Numbered from the stretch's first letter, positions 8,487-17,172 are shown. The stretch: DNA of 64,000 nucleotides from Rhodococcus sp. CH91 (GCF_022554085.1 NZ_JAKFYR010000001.1:372001-436000); one strand, 5' to 3'. A program made the numbers and translations. Notes: generated from the letters alone by a model not told the origin.

Positions 8487-9621
8487 GCCGAACCTCCTCG
8501 AGAAGTTCTTCCAGTGTCGCGAGACTGTGTCCCGCGAGCAGACGGTCGATGTGGGGCAGGGCCACCGTGATACCCGACTGGACGGGTTCGTATCCCTTCC
8601 CGCCGGCATGCGGGTTCACCCACAGCACGCGGTGCGCGAGCCGGTGCAGTTGCGCCATCTGTTCCCCGAGCAGTGACGCGTCACCGCGTTCCCAGCCGTC
8701 GGAGAAGATCACGACCACCGCACCACGCGCGAAACCCCTTCGGCCCCAACGGTCCAGGAAGGTGCGGAGGGTGTCGCCGAGACGGGTCCCGCCGGCCCGG
8801 TCGGGTACCGCGCGGGATGCGGCAGCGAGCGCGCTGTCGGCGTCGCGGGCGCGCATGGCCCGCGACAGGCGGGTCAGCCGGGTACCGAGGGAGAACACCT
8901 CGGTCGACGACGGTGCAGCACGCGTGACGACATGAGCGAACCGCAGGAGTGCGTCGGCGTACGGGTTCATCGACCCGGAGACGTCGATCAGCAGTACCAC
9001 CCGGCGCGCTCTGCTCGTCCGGGCGTGCCGTCGAGGTCGTACGGACTCGCCGCCGGTCGCCAGCATGTCGCGCAGGGTGCGGCGCGGATCCACCGGGCCA
9101 CCCCGGGACGGGCGGGAGCGCAGCGCCCGGCGTTGCGGTGGCCGGGGTCGCAGATGCGTGAGCAGTTCGGCGAGATGTGCGCGTTCGGCCGGGGCCAGCT
9201 CGGCGACGTCCCGGTGACGGAGCACCTCCGTGTCGTCGGCCGCGACCTGCAGTCGGGGTGCGTCGTCGCCGGCCTCGCCGGCAGCGCCGTCTCCTCGTGC
9301 CAGGGCGGCGATGCGTGCGGTGCGGGTGCGCTGCCCCCGGGTTCTCGAGCCGGTCGGGACGGTGTCGCCGAACCAGTGGACGAATGCCGCGTCGTACCTC
9401 GCCGTGTCGTCCGGTGTGCGGCACAGGGTGGCGCGGCCTGCCCAGTAGACCTGCTTCACGTCACCGACGTCGACGTGCTCGAGTGCGTGGAGATAGGTGA
9501 CGGTGGCATCGAGCGTGACGGGCAGACCGGCCGCGGTGAGGGCGCGGCAGAAACCGGCGAAGCCTGTGATCGGGCCCGATGGGATCCGGTCCGTCGTGGA
9601 TGCTCGACGCCCTGCGGTCAC
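8479..9621 (-). CDS. coxE: CoxE-like von Willebrand factor A domain protein
   Basis: 380 residues. The C-terminal half is a VWA domain with the MIDAS motif DVSGSM (about 215-220) and a later SDGWERGD. The N-terminal half matches CoxE family helices and an Arg-rich linker. In the cox system CoxE works with the AAA+ ATPase CoxD to mature the active site. Here the ATPase is 5.5 kb away at 15174. The GTG start follows AGGAGGA. It is translationally coupled to xdhC downstream. Confidence 0.88.
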   Translation of the reverse strand: MTAGRRASTTDRIPSGPITGFAGFCRALTAAGLPVTLDATVTYLHALEHVDVGDVKQVYWAGRATLCRTPDDTARYDAAFVHWFGDTVPTGSRTRGQRTRTARIAALARGDGAAGEAGDDAPRLQVAADDTEVLRHRDVAELAPAERAHLAELLTHLRPRPPQRRALRSRPSRGGPVDPRRTLRDMLATGGESVRPRRHARTSRARRVVLLIDVSGSMNPYADALLRFAHVVTRAAPSSTEVFSLGTRLTRLSRAMRARDADSALAAASRAVPDRAGGTRLGDTLRTFLDRWGRRGFARGAVVVIFSDGWERGDASLLGEQMAQLHRLAHRVLWVNPHAGGKGYEPVQSGITVALPHIDRLLAGHSLATLEELLEEVRRA

Positions 9622-9729
9622 TCGTCCTCCTGCTTCACGCCCCAGCGGTCCCGGTCACGGGGGCTCGATCGCCGACGCTACTGGCAGTGCCGCGGGCAAG
9701 CTGCCGGATGCGGGAGATCGGGTGGCGTC

Positions 9730-10362
9730 TCAGTGGTTCGATTCCGCCATCTCGGCGATGCGCAGGTCGCGAGTGCGTTGCTGGTGGGCGACCATCAGTT
9801 CCTGGGCACGCGTGCCGTCACCTTCGGCGACGGCCTCGTAGACGGCCTGGTGCTCTCGTTCGACCAGGTCGAGATTGTCCGGCGTACGGGAAGCCTTGCC
9901 GTCGTACACGTGTAATCGGGCGTCGAGCAGGTCCATCAGTTCCACGATCGTGGGATTGTGTGCGGCCAGCCGTAACGCCACGTGCCATTCCGCATGCAAT
10001 CGCAATCTGTCGGCAGGGGCTCGCGCGGTTCGTGCTTCGTCGAGACTGCGCCGCAGCCGGGCGAGATCGAGTTCTGTGCGTCGTTGCGCGGCGGACAGCG
10101 CTACTGCCGATTCGAGTGCGATGCGTGCCTCGCAGATGTCGAGGATCTCTTCCGGGGTGCGTTCGAGGACCCGGAATCCGCGTGAGACCTTCGTCACGAG
10201 ACCTTCGAGTTCGAGTCGGATCAGCGCTTCGCGCACGGGTGTCCGGGAGACGCCCAGCTGTTCTCCCACGGCGGCGGGCACGAGTAGATCGCCGGGCGCA
10301 TGGACCCCCTCCATGATTCGTCTGCGCAGTTCGCTGTACGGATTCGTTGTCGTGGGCGTCAT
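9730..10362 (-). CDS. GntR family (FCD subfamily) transcriptional regulator
   Basis: 210 residues: winged HTH (about 5-70, with GEQLGVSRTPVREALIRLELEGL) and an all-helical FCD ligand domain (about 78-205) with the metal-binding His residues expected of FadR-type regulators. GGGGAGGA precedes the ATG. It is divergent from the ABC/monooxygenase operon beginning at 10542-10583, and the spacer has two GT-N-AC palindromes, so it probably controls that operon and itself. The ligand is unknown. Confidence 0.88.
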   Translation of the reverse strand: MTPTTTNPYSELRRRIMEGVHAPGDLLVPAAVGEQLGVSRTPVREALIRLELEGLVTKVSRGFRVLERTPEEILDICEARIALESAVALSAAQRRTELDLARLRRSLDEARTARAPADRLRLHAEWHVALRLAAHNPTIVELMDLLDARLHVYDGKASRTPDNLDLVEREHQAVYEAVAEGDGTRAQELMVAHQQRTRDLRIAEMAESNH

Positions 10363-10444
10363 GCTGTGTCCTCCCCGGCCGGATCGTGTGGTGCCGGTCT
10401 CACCGACCGGGCCGCCGGACCAGGACTACCACGGCATCCGTGCC

Positions 10445-10474
10445 GTGTACACCTTTCAAATCCATGTGTATACA
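10445..10474. promoter_or_regulatory. Paired palindromes, candidate GntR operators
   Basis: GTGTACAC (10445-10452) and TGTATACA (10467-10474) have centres 22 bases apart, two turns of the helix, in the spacer between the GntR gene and the transporter operon. FCD-type GntR proteins bind short GT-N-AC palindromes. Assignment to this regulator is by position. Confidence 0.45.
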
Positions 10475-10541
10475 AATGACGACAATTGCGTGCACTCGGT
10501 CGTAACGTGCCCCTGCGAACGCTTCACGACAGGGAGAAATC

Positions 10542-10586
10542 ATGACCGACCACACCGCTCGACCCGATCGCCGGATCCGGCGATGA
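10542..10586 (+). CDS. 14-codon upstream open frame, possible leader peptide
   Basis: ATG at 10542 follows AGGGAGA at good spacing, and the frame (MTDHTARPDRRIRR) ends in TGA inside the ATG of the permease gene (ATGA, 10583-10586). The permease ATG itself has no good ribosome site, so it may depend on translation of this short frame. The peptide is Arg-rich and lacks cysteine, unlike the cysteine-sensing leaders known upstream of actinobacterial sulfur genes. It could equally be a decayed start region. Confidence 0.4.
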   Translation: MTDHTARPDRRIRR

Positions 10587-11419
10587 GCGACGTCACCGTC
10601 TCCGCAGCCCCCGTGGCGACCCCCGCCGTTCGGGGCCGTGGCCTGCGTGTGCCGCACTGGACGACACTGCTTCCCTGGGTGGTACCCGCGCTGGTCCTCC
10701 TCGGCTGGCAATGGGGCTCGAGTGCCGGGGTCGTCCCGGCGGCGATCCTGCCGCCGCCCACGGACGTCGTCGACACCGCACGGTCGCTGTGGTCCACCGG
10801 CGAACTGCAGTCGCACATCCTCGTGAGTCTGCGTCGCATCGCGATCGGGTTCGTCATCGGTGCCGCGATCGGCCTCCTTCTCGGCTTCGCCGTCGGCCTG
10901 TCCCGTATCGCCGAAGGCCTGTTCGACCGCACACTCCAGATGGTGCGGGCGTTGCCCCACCTCGCGCTCGTACCACTGCTCATCGCAGCCTTCGGCATCG
11001 GAGAACTACCCAAGGTCCTGCTCGTGACGCTGGGCGTGATCTTCCCCGTCTACCTCAACACCGTTAGCGGTATCCGCACGGTCGACGAGAAGCTCGTACA
11101 GCTCGGAAAGTCGTACGGTCTCAGCCGTGTTCAGTTGATTCGTGAAATCGTCGTTCCCGGCGCCATGCCCATGATCCTCACCGGCATCCGCTACGCCCTC
11201 GGTGTCGCGTGGCTGACCCTCGTCATCGCCGAGACCATCGCGACCCGCGAAGGCATCGGCTACCTCGCGCAGAACGGCCGCGAGATGCTCCGCAACGACC
11301 GCATCGTCCTCGCAATCGTGCTCTACGCCGGTGCGGGCCTGCTCGCGGACCAGATCACCCGATTCATCGAAGCCCGTGTCCTGCGCTGGAACCCGAACTA
11401 CCGGAAGGGTGAACGATGA
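10583..11419 (+). CDS. ABC transporter permease, sulfonate/nitrate/taurine type
   Basis: 278 residues with about six membrane segments and the BPD_transp_1 EAA loop (GKSYGLSRVQLIREIVVPGAMP, which begins around residue 172). Closest style is SsuC/TauC. The ATG at 10583 gives MSDVTVSAAP, overlaps the short upstream frame, and its stop overlaps the ATPase ATG (11416-11419). With the ATPase and lipoprotein it makes a complete importer; the neighbouring flavin monooxygenase suggests an organosulfur or similar compound, which is inference. Confidence 0.88.
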   Translation: MSDVTVSAAPVATPAVRGRGLRVPHWTTLLPWVVPALVLLGWQWGSSAGVVPAAILPPPTDVVDTARSLWSTGELQSHILVSLRRIAIGFVIGAAIGLLLGFAVGLSRIAEGLFDRTLQMVRALPHLALVPLLIAAFGIGELPKVLLVTLGVIFPVYLNTVSGIRTVDEKLVQLGKSYGLSRVQLIREIVVPGAMPMILTGIRYALGVAWLTLVIAETIATREGIGYLAQNGREMLRNDRIVLAIVLYAGAGLLADQITRFIEARVLRWNPNYRKGER

Positions 11420-12162
11420 CCACCGTCAGCACACTCGTCGGCCTGGAACTGACCTCCATCGGACGTCGCTACGGTGACAACCAGGTACTGCGCGACCTCG
11501 ATCTGACCATCGCCCCCGGCGACTTCGTCGCGATCCTCGGACCCAGCGGTGTCGGCAAGTCGACCCTGCTGCGTATTCTCGCCGGCCTCGAGGATCCCAG
11601 TTCGGGCACCATGACCCCGATCGGTGACGCGCCGGCCGGCGGTCCGACCGCCCGGATGATGTTCCAGGAAGACCGGCTCCTGCCGTGGAAGTCGGTACTC
11701 GACAACATTGCCCTGGGGACGAAGGGGCAGCGTGACAAGGCGGTCGGACTGCTCGCGCAGGTCGGTCTCTCCGGTCGTGAGAATTCCTGGCCCGCAGAGC
11801 TCTCCGGTGGTCAGCGGCAGCGTGTCGCGCTCGCTCGTGCCCTGCTGCACCACCCCGACATCCTGCTGCTCGACGAACCCTTCGGTGCACTCGACGCCAT
11901 CACCCGCGTGACCATGCAGCAACTGCTCGAGAACATCCTCGCCGAACATCCGCGCACCGTCCTGCTCGTCACCCACGACGTCGAGGAGGCACTCGTCCTC
12001 GCCGACCGCGTGCTGCTGCTGACGCCGCAGGGGATCACACGTGATCTCCGGGTTCCGCAGGCCCGGCCACGGCACCGGGGCGACGCGCAGCTCGCGGCGT
12101 GGAAGGAAGAACTGCTCGACGGTCTCCTCGAAGCCGACCGTGCGGTGCGCACCTCCGTCTGA
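11416..12162 (+). CDS. ABC transporter ATP-binding protein, sulfonate/nitrate/taurine type
   Basis: 248 residues. Walker A GPSGVGKST (42-50), Q-loop FQEDRLLPW (about 89-97), signature LSGGQRQR (about 132-139) and Walker B ILLLDEPFGALD are intact; the Q-loop ending LLPW is characteristic of the SsuB/TauB/NrtD group. Translationally coupled to the permease. An 83-base gap separates it from the binding protein. Confidence 0.92.
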   Translation: MTTVSTLVGLELTSIGRRYGDNQVLRDLDLTIAPGDFVAILGPSGVGKSTLLRILAGLEDPSSGTMTPIGDAPAGGPTARMMFQEDRLLPWKSVLDNIALGTKGQRDKAVGLLAQVGLSGRENSWPAELSGGQRQRVALARALLHHPDILLLDEPFGALDAITRVTMQQLLENILAEHPRTVLLVTHDVEEALVLADRVLLLTPQGITRDLRVPQARPRHRGDAQLAAWKEELLDGLLEADRAVRTSV

Positions 12163-12245
12163 TCCCACTCCACCGAGCACCCTTCTCGTCCGACACCGGC
12201 ACACCTGTCTTCGATCTCCGACCGTCCGAAAGGCTTTCCCCCACG

Positions 12246-13319
12246 ATGAACACTTTCCGTCCCACCCTCGACCGTCGCGGATTCCTGCGTGCTGCGGGCG
12301 TCGGCGCGCTCGGACTCGCCGGAATCGGTGCACTCGCGGCGTGCGGGCCGGGCGGGTCCGCGGACGACGAGCTCGCCGAGGTGCGGTACGCGCTCATCGG
12401 AGACGGAAAGGCCGAACCCGGCACGGTGCTCTCCCACAAGCTGGGCGGTCTCGACGTCTCCGCAGATCTCGTTGTGCCCGTGAACTTCCGGTCCGGCTTC
12501 ACGGCCTCGCTCCCCGTCATGGAGGCGATCAAGGCCGGCAGCATCGATTTCTCCTTCGCCACCGCAACCGCGGTCATCTACGGCATCGGTGGAAAGGTGC
12601 CGTTCGTACCGCTCGTTGCGTATCCGCTGCCGGGCAACGAGGTCGACATCCTCGTCCCCAAGGGTTCCGATATCAGGAGCGCTGCGGATCTGAAGGGCCG
12701 CAGGGTCGCCGACCAGCAGGGGACCACGGGGACGTACAGTCTCGTCAAATACCTCGAGACCGCGGGCCTGACGCTCGACGACATCGAGTACAGCAATCTC
12801 ACCGCCGCCGATGCCGAGGCCGCCTTCGCGCAGGGCAAGGTCGATGCGTGGATCAACTGGCAGCCCACGATCGAACTGGCGCGGCGTAAACACGATGCCG
12901 ACGTCCTGCCCGACGTGAAGACCTACGACTACGCGTTCTTCGTCGCGAGCGAGAACTTCGCGTTCGGCCGTCCCGAGCTCGCCGCGAAGCTCGCCCGCAA
13001 CGTCCGCGATGCACAGCGCTGGATCGAAGCGCAGCCCGATGTCGCCGTCGGCGAGTTCGCGGCGCTCGGCGGATTCGGGGATTCACAACTCGAGAGGGAG
13101 GTCTACCGCGATCTCGTCGTCGACCGTCGACTGTCCTACTCGGGTGCCGGTGAATTCACTGCCGTAGGCGCCGACGCGATCGACGGCACACAGGATCTCG
13201 CCGACAACTTCCATGCTCTCGGCGTGTACCCGGAGACGATCGACGTCCGGAGCTGGTTGTCCGACAGTCGATTCGATCCCGTCCGTGCCGCCGTCACCGC
13301 CGAACTGGCGAAGGTCTGA
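12246..13319 (+). CDS. Substrate-binding lipoprotein of the ABC transporter
   Basis: 357 residues, SsuA/THI5-like periplasmic-binding fold. The N-terminus combines a twin-arginine motif (DRRGFLRAA, Arg10-Arg11) with a lipobox (ALAAC, Cys33), so export is probably by Tat followed by lipidation. Internal SIDFSFATATA and TTGTYSL segments are typical of aliphatic sulfonate binding proteins. The ATG at 12246 is preceded by GAAAGG at longish spacing. Lies between the ATPase and the monooxygenase in the same direction. Confidence 0.88.
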   Translation: MNTFRPTLDRRGFLRAAGVGALGLAGIGALAACGPGGSADDELAEVRYALIGDGKAEPGTVLSHKLGGLDVSADLVVPVNFRSGFTASLPVMEAIKAGSIDFSFATATAVIYGIGGKVPFVPLVAYPLPGNEVDILVPKGSDIRSAADLKGRRVADQQGTTGTYSLVKYLETAGLTLDDIEYSNLTAADAEAAFAQGKVDAWINWQPTIELARRKHDADVLPDVKTYDYAFFVASENFAFGRPELAAKLARNVRDAQRWIEAQPDVAVGEFAALGGFGDSQLEREVYRDLVVDRRLSYSGAGEFTAVGADAIDGTQDLADNFHALGVYPETIDVRSWLSDSRFDPVRAAVTAELAKV

Positions 13320-13357
13320 CCGGGCCGGTCCCGGTACACAGCAATTCAGGAGTTCTC

Positions 13358-14719
13358 GTGACCAAGAAGATGCATCTCGCCGCGTTCGTCACAGCCGGCC
13401 CCGGTCGTCCCGGCGGATGGCGCCTGCCCGATTCGGTTCCCGGATGGCTCGATGCGGGCTACTACCAGAACATGGCCCGCACCCTCGAAGAAGGCCGGTT
13501 CGATCTCGCCTTCTTCGCCGACATCGTCTCCGTACCCGACCGATTCGGTGGGAGCACGGATTCGCAGTTGAGGTACGGTGCCCTCGGCTCGCTGCGGGTG
13601 GATCCGCTTCCGGTCATCGCGTCGATGGCGTCCGTGACCCGCCATCTCGGACTCGCTGCAACGGTCTCCACCACCTACGCGCAGCCGTTCACCGTCGCCC
13701 GCTCCTTCGCCAGCCTCGACCACCTCTCGGGCGGACGCGCGGCGTGGAACATCGTGACCTCCTTCCAGGAATCCGAGGCGCGGAACTTCGGGCTCGACGA
13801 ACAGTTCGACCGTTCCACCCGCTACGAACGGGCCGACGAATTCCTCGAGGTGGCCGGCAAGCTGTGGGACAGCTGGGACGACGATGCGCTCGTGCTCGAC
13901 GCCGAACGGCCTCTGTTCGCCGATCCGGACAGGGTGCACCGTATCGACCACAAGGGCAGGTATTTCTCCGTGCAGGGACCGCTCAACGTTCCTCGGCCGC
14001 CCCAGGGATATCCGGTGCTCATCCAGGCCGGTGCGTCCTCGAAGGGCAAGGATTTCGCCGCGCGCTGGTCGGACGTGATCTTCTGCAGCCACGCCTCGAA
14101 GGAGTCGGCGCAGGCGTTCTATCGCGAAATCAAGGATCGTGCTGCGACATTCGGTCGTGACCCGGAGGAGATCAAGATCCTTCCGTCGATCACCCCCGTG
14201 GTCGGGTCCACGACCGCGCGAGCGAAGGAACTCGCCGACGAGATCTTCGAACTCGTGCCTTCGATCGGCGGATTATCGACACTTGCATATCATCTCGATG
14301 TGGACCTGTCGACCTTCCCGCTCGACGAGAGGCTGCCGGAGGTCGAGGTGCCCGGAGTTGCCGGGCACTACCACGAGGTCCGCGAGATCACCGAACGCGA
14401 GGGACTGACACTCCGTCAGCTCGGGAAGCAGTACGGAGGCCGGTACGAGGGCGGCTTCATCGGTACCGCCGACGAGGTCGCGGACGGCCTGCAGGACTGG
14501 TTCGAGGACGGAGCGGCAGACGGATTCACCCTTCAGGTCCCGTACCAGCCGGGAGGATTCGAGACCTTCACCCGCCAGGTCGTTCCGCAATTGCAGAAGC
14601 GCGGCGTCTTCCGCACGGAGTACGAAGGCGCGACATTGCGCGAGAATCTCGGACTCACGCGTCCGGCGAGTGGTGAATGGCAGCGGCGGGCGGGAACGCA
14701 GGATCGGGTGACCCGATGA
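13358..14719 (+). CDS. NtaA/SnaA/DszA family FMNH2-dependent monooxygenase
   Basis: 453 residues, normal for this bacterial-luciferase-like family. The family N-terminus (KKMHLAAFVTAGPG), the TTYAQPFTVARSFASLDHLS block (about 107-126), AAWNIVTS and the GGFIGTADEVAD segment are all present. Relatives cleave C-N or C-S bonds of nitrilotriacetate, sulfones or related compounds using FMNH2 from a separate reductase; no reductase gene is in this window. GTG start with CAGGAG upstream. Its stop overlaps the OsmC start (ATGA). Resembles the second family member at 20968. Confidence 0.88.
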   Translation: MTKKMHLAAFVTAGPGRPGGWRLPDSVPGWLDAGYYQNMARTLEEGRFDLAFFADIVSVPDRFGGSTDSQLRYGALGSLRVDPLPVIASMASVTRHLGLAATVSTTYAQPFTVARSFASLDHLSGGRAAWNIVTSFQESEARNFGLDEQFDRSTRYERADEFLEVAGKLWDSWDDDALVLDAERPLFADPDRVHRIDHKGRYFSVQGPLNVPRPPQGYPVLIQAGASSKGKDFAARWSDVIFCSHASKESAQAFYREIKDRAATFGRDPEEIKILPSITPVVGSTTARAKELADEIFELVPSIGGLSTLAYHLDVDLSTFPLDERLPEVEVPGVAGHYHEVREITEREGLTLRQLGKQYGGRYEGGFIGTADEVADGLQDWFEDGAADGFTLQVPYQPGGFETFTRQVVPQLQKRGVFRTEYEGATLRENLGLTRPASGEWQRRAGTQDRVTR

Positions 14720-15168
14720 ATGCCCCCGCACCGTCGGGTGCCCACGATGCAGTGGTGACGGGAACCGTGACGAGCGAGGCCGGCCGTTTCGTCGTCAGTG
14801 CCCGCAGCAACCACTTCGTCACCGATTCGAGGCTTGCCGGCAGGGAGGCCGTGCACGCCGGAGAGTTGTTGCTCGCGGCCCTCACATCGTGTGCGATGGC
14901 CAACTTCGAGCACAATGCGGCACTGGACGGGCTTCCGGTCGGTGGGATCGTCGCGAGGGCGGCCCATACCCGCGGTGCTGTCGATCCCACCCGGTACGAC
15001 AGCACCGTTCTGGAGATCGAGGTGCGTGGCGTCGGGCAGGACGACGCCATGGCGCTCGCCCGCAAGTTCGTCGCCGCGTGCCCGATCTACAACACGATCG
15101 AGCGGGGGAGCGGTATCGAACTGACGATCAACGGGCAACCCCTCACGGACCGGCGATCGGTGGGCTGA
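14716..15168 (+). CDS. OsmC/Ohr family protein
   Basis: 150 residues. The two family cysteines are at 59 (LTSCAMAN) and 122 (AACPIYNT), placed as in OsmC/YhfA thiol peroxidases. Members reduce organic hydroperoxides or are found with sulfur-assimilation genes. ATGA coupling to the monooxygenase suggests protection against peroxides made by flavin turnover, or a sulfur-linked job; both are inference. It ends five bases before the convergent MoxR gene. Confidence 0.85.
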   Translation: MNAPAPSGAHDAVVTGTVTSEAGRFVVSARSNHFVTDSRLAGREAVHAGELLLAALTSCAMANFEHNAALDGLPVGGIVARAAHTRGAVDPTRYDSTVLEIEVRGVGQDDAMALARKFVAACPIYNTIERGSGIELTINGQPLTDRRSVG

Positions 15169-15173
15169 CGAGC

Positions 15174-16067
15174 TCAGCCGGCAATCAGTTGCTCGAGCCC
15201 GGCGCGGGTCACCCGATCGATGTCCTCGCGGTATTTCAAGACCGCGCCGAGGGTCGCGGCCGCGGTCGCAACGTCGAGTACGTCGCGGTCGAGTGTGCGC
15301 AGTGCGCGTGCCCAATCCAGGGATTCGGCAACACCCGGCGGCTTGAGGAGGTCCTGAGCGCGAAGCGACTGCACCGCTCGTGAGATCTGCTCGGCGAGGG
15401 AGTGCCCGAGGCCGGGCAGACGCCGCTGGAGGATCGCCACCTCGCGCTCGAGATCGGGGTGCTCGACCCAGTGGTACAGGCAGCGGCGTTTGAGGGCGTC
15501 GTGCACCTCGCGGGTGCGGTTGGAGGTGAGCACGACCAACGGCGGCACCTCGGCCCGGATCTCGCCCAGTTCGGGGATGGTCACCGCATTTTCGTCGAGC
15601 AACTGCAGGAGGAACGCTTCGAATTCGTCGTCGGCACGATCGATCTCGTCGACGAGCAGGACACACGGCGACTCGGTGAGGGCTCGCAGCAACGGCCGGA
15701 CGAGGAGATAGCGCTCGGTGTAGAGGGAACGCTCGGCGGCGTCCGCGTCGAGCACACCCTCGCTCGCCGCCTCGAGGGAACGCAGGTGGAGCAGTTGCCG
15801 GGGAAAGTCCCAGTCGTAGAGCGCCTGCGAAGCGTCGATGCCCTCGTGGCACTGCAGCCGGACCATCGGCAGTTCCAGTGCCTGGGCGAGAGCTGCTGCG
15901 AGCGAGGTCTTCCCGGTACCGGGTTCACCTTCGCAGAAGAGAGGCCGGCCCATCCGCATCGCGAGGAAGGCCGCCGTCGCCAAGCCCTCGTCGGCGAGAT
16001 AACCCGTCGTCCCGAGAGCCGCCGTGAGGTCCTCGGGGGAGTCGATGCGTGCCACGTCGCCGGTCAT
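15174..16067 (-). CDS. coxD: MoxR/CoxD family AAA+ ATPase
   Basis: 297 residues. Walker A GEPGTGKT (47-54), Walker B VLLVDEIDRAD (about 134-144), sensor 1 LTSNRTRE and an Arg finger region fit the MoxR subgroup that pairs with VWA proteins. It is the natural partner of the CoxE homologue at 8479-9621 but is split from it by the GntR, ABC, monooxygenase and OsmC genes. ATG chosen at the family-like N-terminus; no strong ribosome site is seen. Leftward transcription could still read toward coxE only as antisense to the inserted operon. Confidence 0.88.
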   Translation of the reverse strand: MTGDVARIDSPEDLTAALGTTGYLADEGLATAAFLAMRMGRPLFCEGEPGTGKTSLAAALAQALELPMVRLQCHEGIDASQALYDWDFPRQLLHLRSLEAASEGVLDADAAERSLYTERYLLVRPLLRALTESPCVLLVDEIDRADDEFEAFLLQLLDENAVTIPELGEIRAEVPPLVVLTSNRTREVHDALKRRCLYHWVEHPDLEREVAILQRRLPGLGHSLAEQISRAVQSLRAQDLLKPPGVAESLDWARALRTLDRDVLDVATAAATLGAVLKYREDIDRVTRAGLEQLIAG

Positions 16068-16129
16068 GAAGCGAGCGTAGATGCTCGATCCCGTATCCAG
16101 GGGCGACTGGGGCGATCGAGGTCTCGCGT

Positions 16130-16348
16130 TCAGCTGCTGTCGGCGCTGGGGGTCAGTGAGGAGGTCTCACCGACGAAGAGTGTGGCGCACCCGGGGCACA
16201 GGGTCTTCGGCTCGGTGGCCCACCCGTTCACCTGGGCGTAGAGCTCCGCCTGGAGCCGGCTGCGAGCGGCAGTGCGGTAGCAGTGGTCGCAATGGTCGCA
16301 GCGGAAGACCCACCGGTCACCGGACAGTGGGTCGCGGTGCGGCATCAT
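16130..16348 (-). CDS. Small zinc-ribbon protein
   Basis: 72 residues with Cys17, Cys20, Cys23, Cys51 and Cys54, giving CxxC pairs that could bind one zinc (RCDHCDHC and CPGC). AGGTGG lies six bases before the ATG at 16348; a second ATG follows immediately. No enzyme motif is present. The function is not recognised; DNA, RNA or protein binding is possible. Confidence 0.6.
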   Translation of the reverse strand: MMPHRDPLSGDRWVFRCDHCDHCYRTAARSRLQAELYAQVNGWATEPKTLCPGCATLFVGETSSLTPSADSS

Positions 16349-16430
16349 CTGTGTCCACCTCGGTGTCGTGGCGCCGTCGGGGGCGCGGTATCGGCGAATC
16401 TGTCGAGCGGTCGTTCCGGAACGGCTCGGT

Positions 16431-16586
16431 TCACGGAGCGGTCGTGCCCATGATGCGGGCCCACCAGCTGTCGAGAGGGCTGGGATCGGGCCAGCGGATC
16501 GTGTCGTCTGCGATGTGGCCGGGCAGGGGCCTACCGTCTTCTCGCCCCTGTCCGATGCTCGGCGAATCGTGATGTGCTTTGCGCAC
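16431..16586 (-). CDS. Hypothetical small protein
   Basis: About 51 residues from a GTG at 16586, with AAGGGG upstream. It ends in WPDPSPLDSWWARIMG, a Trp-rich tail more protein-like than random frame. Longer in-frame starts exist up to 16634. I do not recognise it, and it has no motif. It lies between the HspR-like gene and the zinc-ribbon gene in the same direction and might belong to their transcript. Confidence 0.35.
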   Translation of the reverse strand: MRKAHHDSPSIGQGREDGRPLPGHIADDTIRWPDPSPLDSWWARIMGTTAP

Positions 16587-16664
16587 GGAGGTCACCCCTT
16601 CATTGCTCTCGGTGCGCCCGCTCGACGGACGCACTGCACCGCACCTGTGAGGCGTTCTTCGATG

Positions 16665-17078
16665 CTAGCCCGGTTCGCGTGCGGCGGGTCGGGCTTCGGG
16701 TCTGCCGGGTGCACATTTCTCTCCCGCGGACCGTGTCGGGGAGGTCCGGGATCGGGCCGCGCGGGACGGGGATTCCCCCGAGAGTGCGGCTCGCAAACGC
16801 GTGTTGTCATCCCGGAGTGCCGCATTGGCTGATTCGAGTTCGAGGATGCGGGCGATTCCGGCGATGTTGACACCCGAAGCCACGAGTTCGACGATCCGCT
16901 GCACGACCTCGAGGTCGTTGTCGCTGTAGCGGCGTGTTCCGCCGGCCGTCCGGGCGGGACGGAGCAGACCTCGACGTTCGTACAGGCGCAGGGTCTGGGG
17001 ATCGAGTCCCGACAGCTCCGCGGCCACCGAAATCCCGTAGACCCCGCGGTGCGTTCGCAGTGACGGATCGTGCGCCAT
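16665..17078 (-). CDS. hspR: HspR-like MerR family regulator
   Basis: 137 residues. The MerR winged HTH begins GVYGISVAAELSGLDPQTLR (13-32), followed by LYERRGLLRPARTAGGTRRY and a helical region VNIAGIARILELE, the arrangement of HspR repressors. The C-terminal 50 residues are Arg/Pro/Ser-rich and probably disordered. GGAGGAG precedes the ATG at 17078. It is divergent from the Hsp20 gene, and HspR represses heat-shock genes in actinobacteria, so hsp20 is its likely target. Confidence 0.85.
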   Translation of the reverse strand: MAHDPSLRTHRGVYGISVAAELSGLDPQTLRLYERRGLLRPARTAGGTRRYSDNDLEVVQRIVELVASGVNIAGIARILELESANAALRDDNTRLRAALSGESPSRAARSRTSPTRSAGEKCAPGRPEARPAAREPG

Positions 17079-17142
17079 CGTCTCCTCCGGAAGCCCCACT
17101 GATTGTTTCGCCTGATCGACCGAGATGTCCTTGCCGTCGACC

Positions 17143-17172
17143 TTGACCGAAGTCTACCGGCGAGCACATAAT
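17143..17172 (+). promoter_or_regulatory. hsp20 promoter
   Basis: TTGACC (17143-17148), an 18-base spacer and CATAAT (17167-17172) make a good housekeeping-type promoter about 80 bases before the Hsp20 start. Confidence 0.6.
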
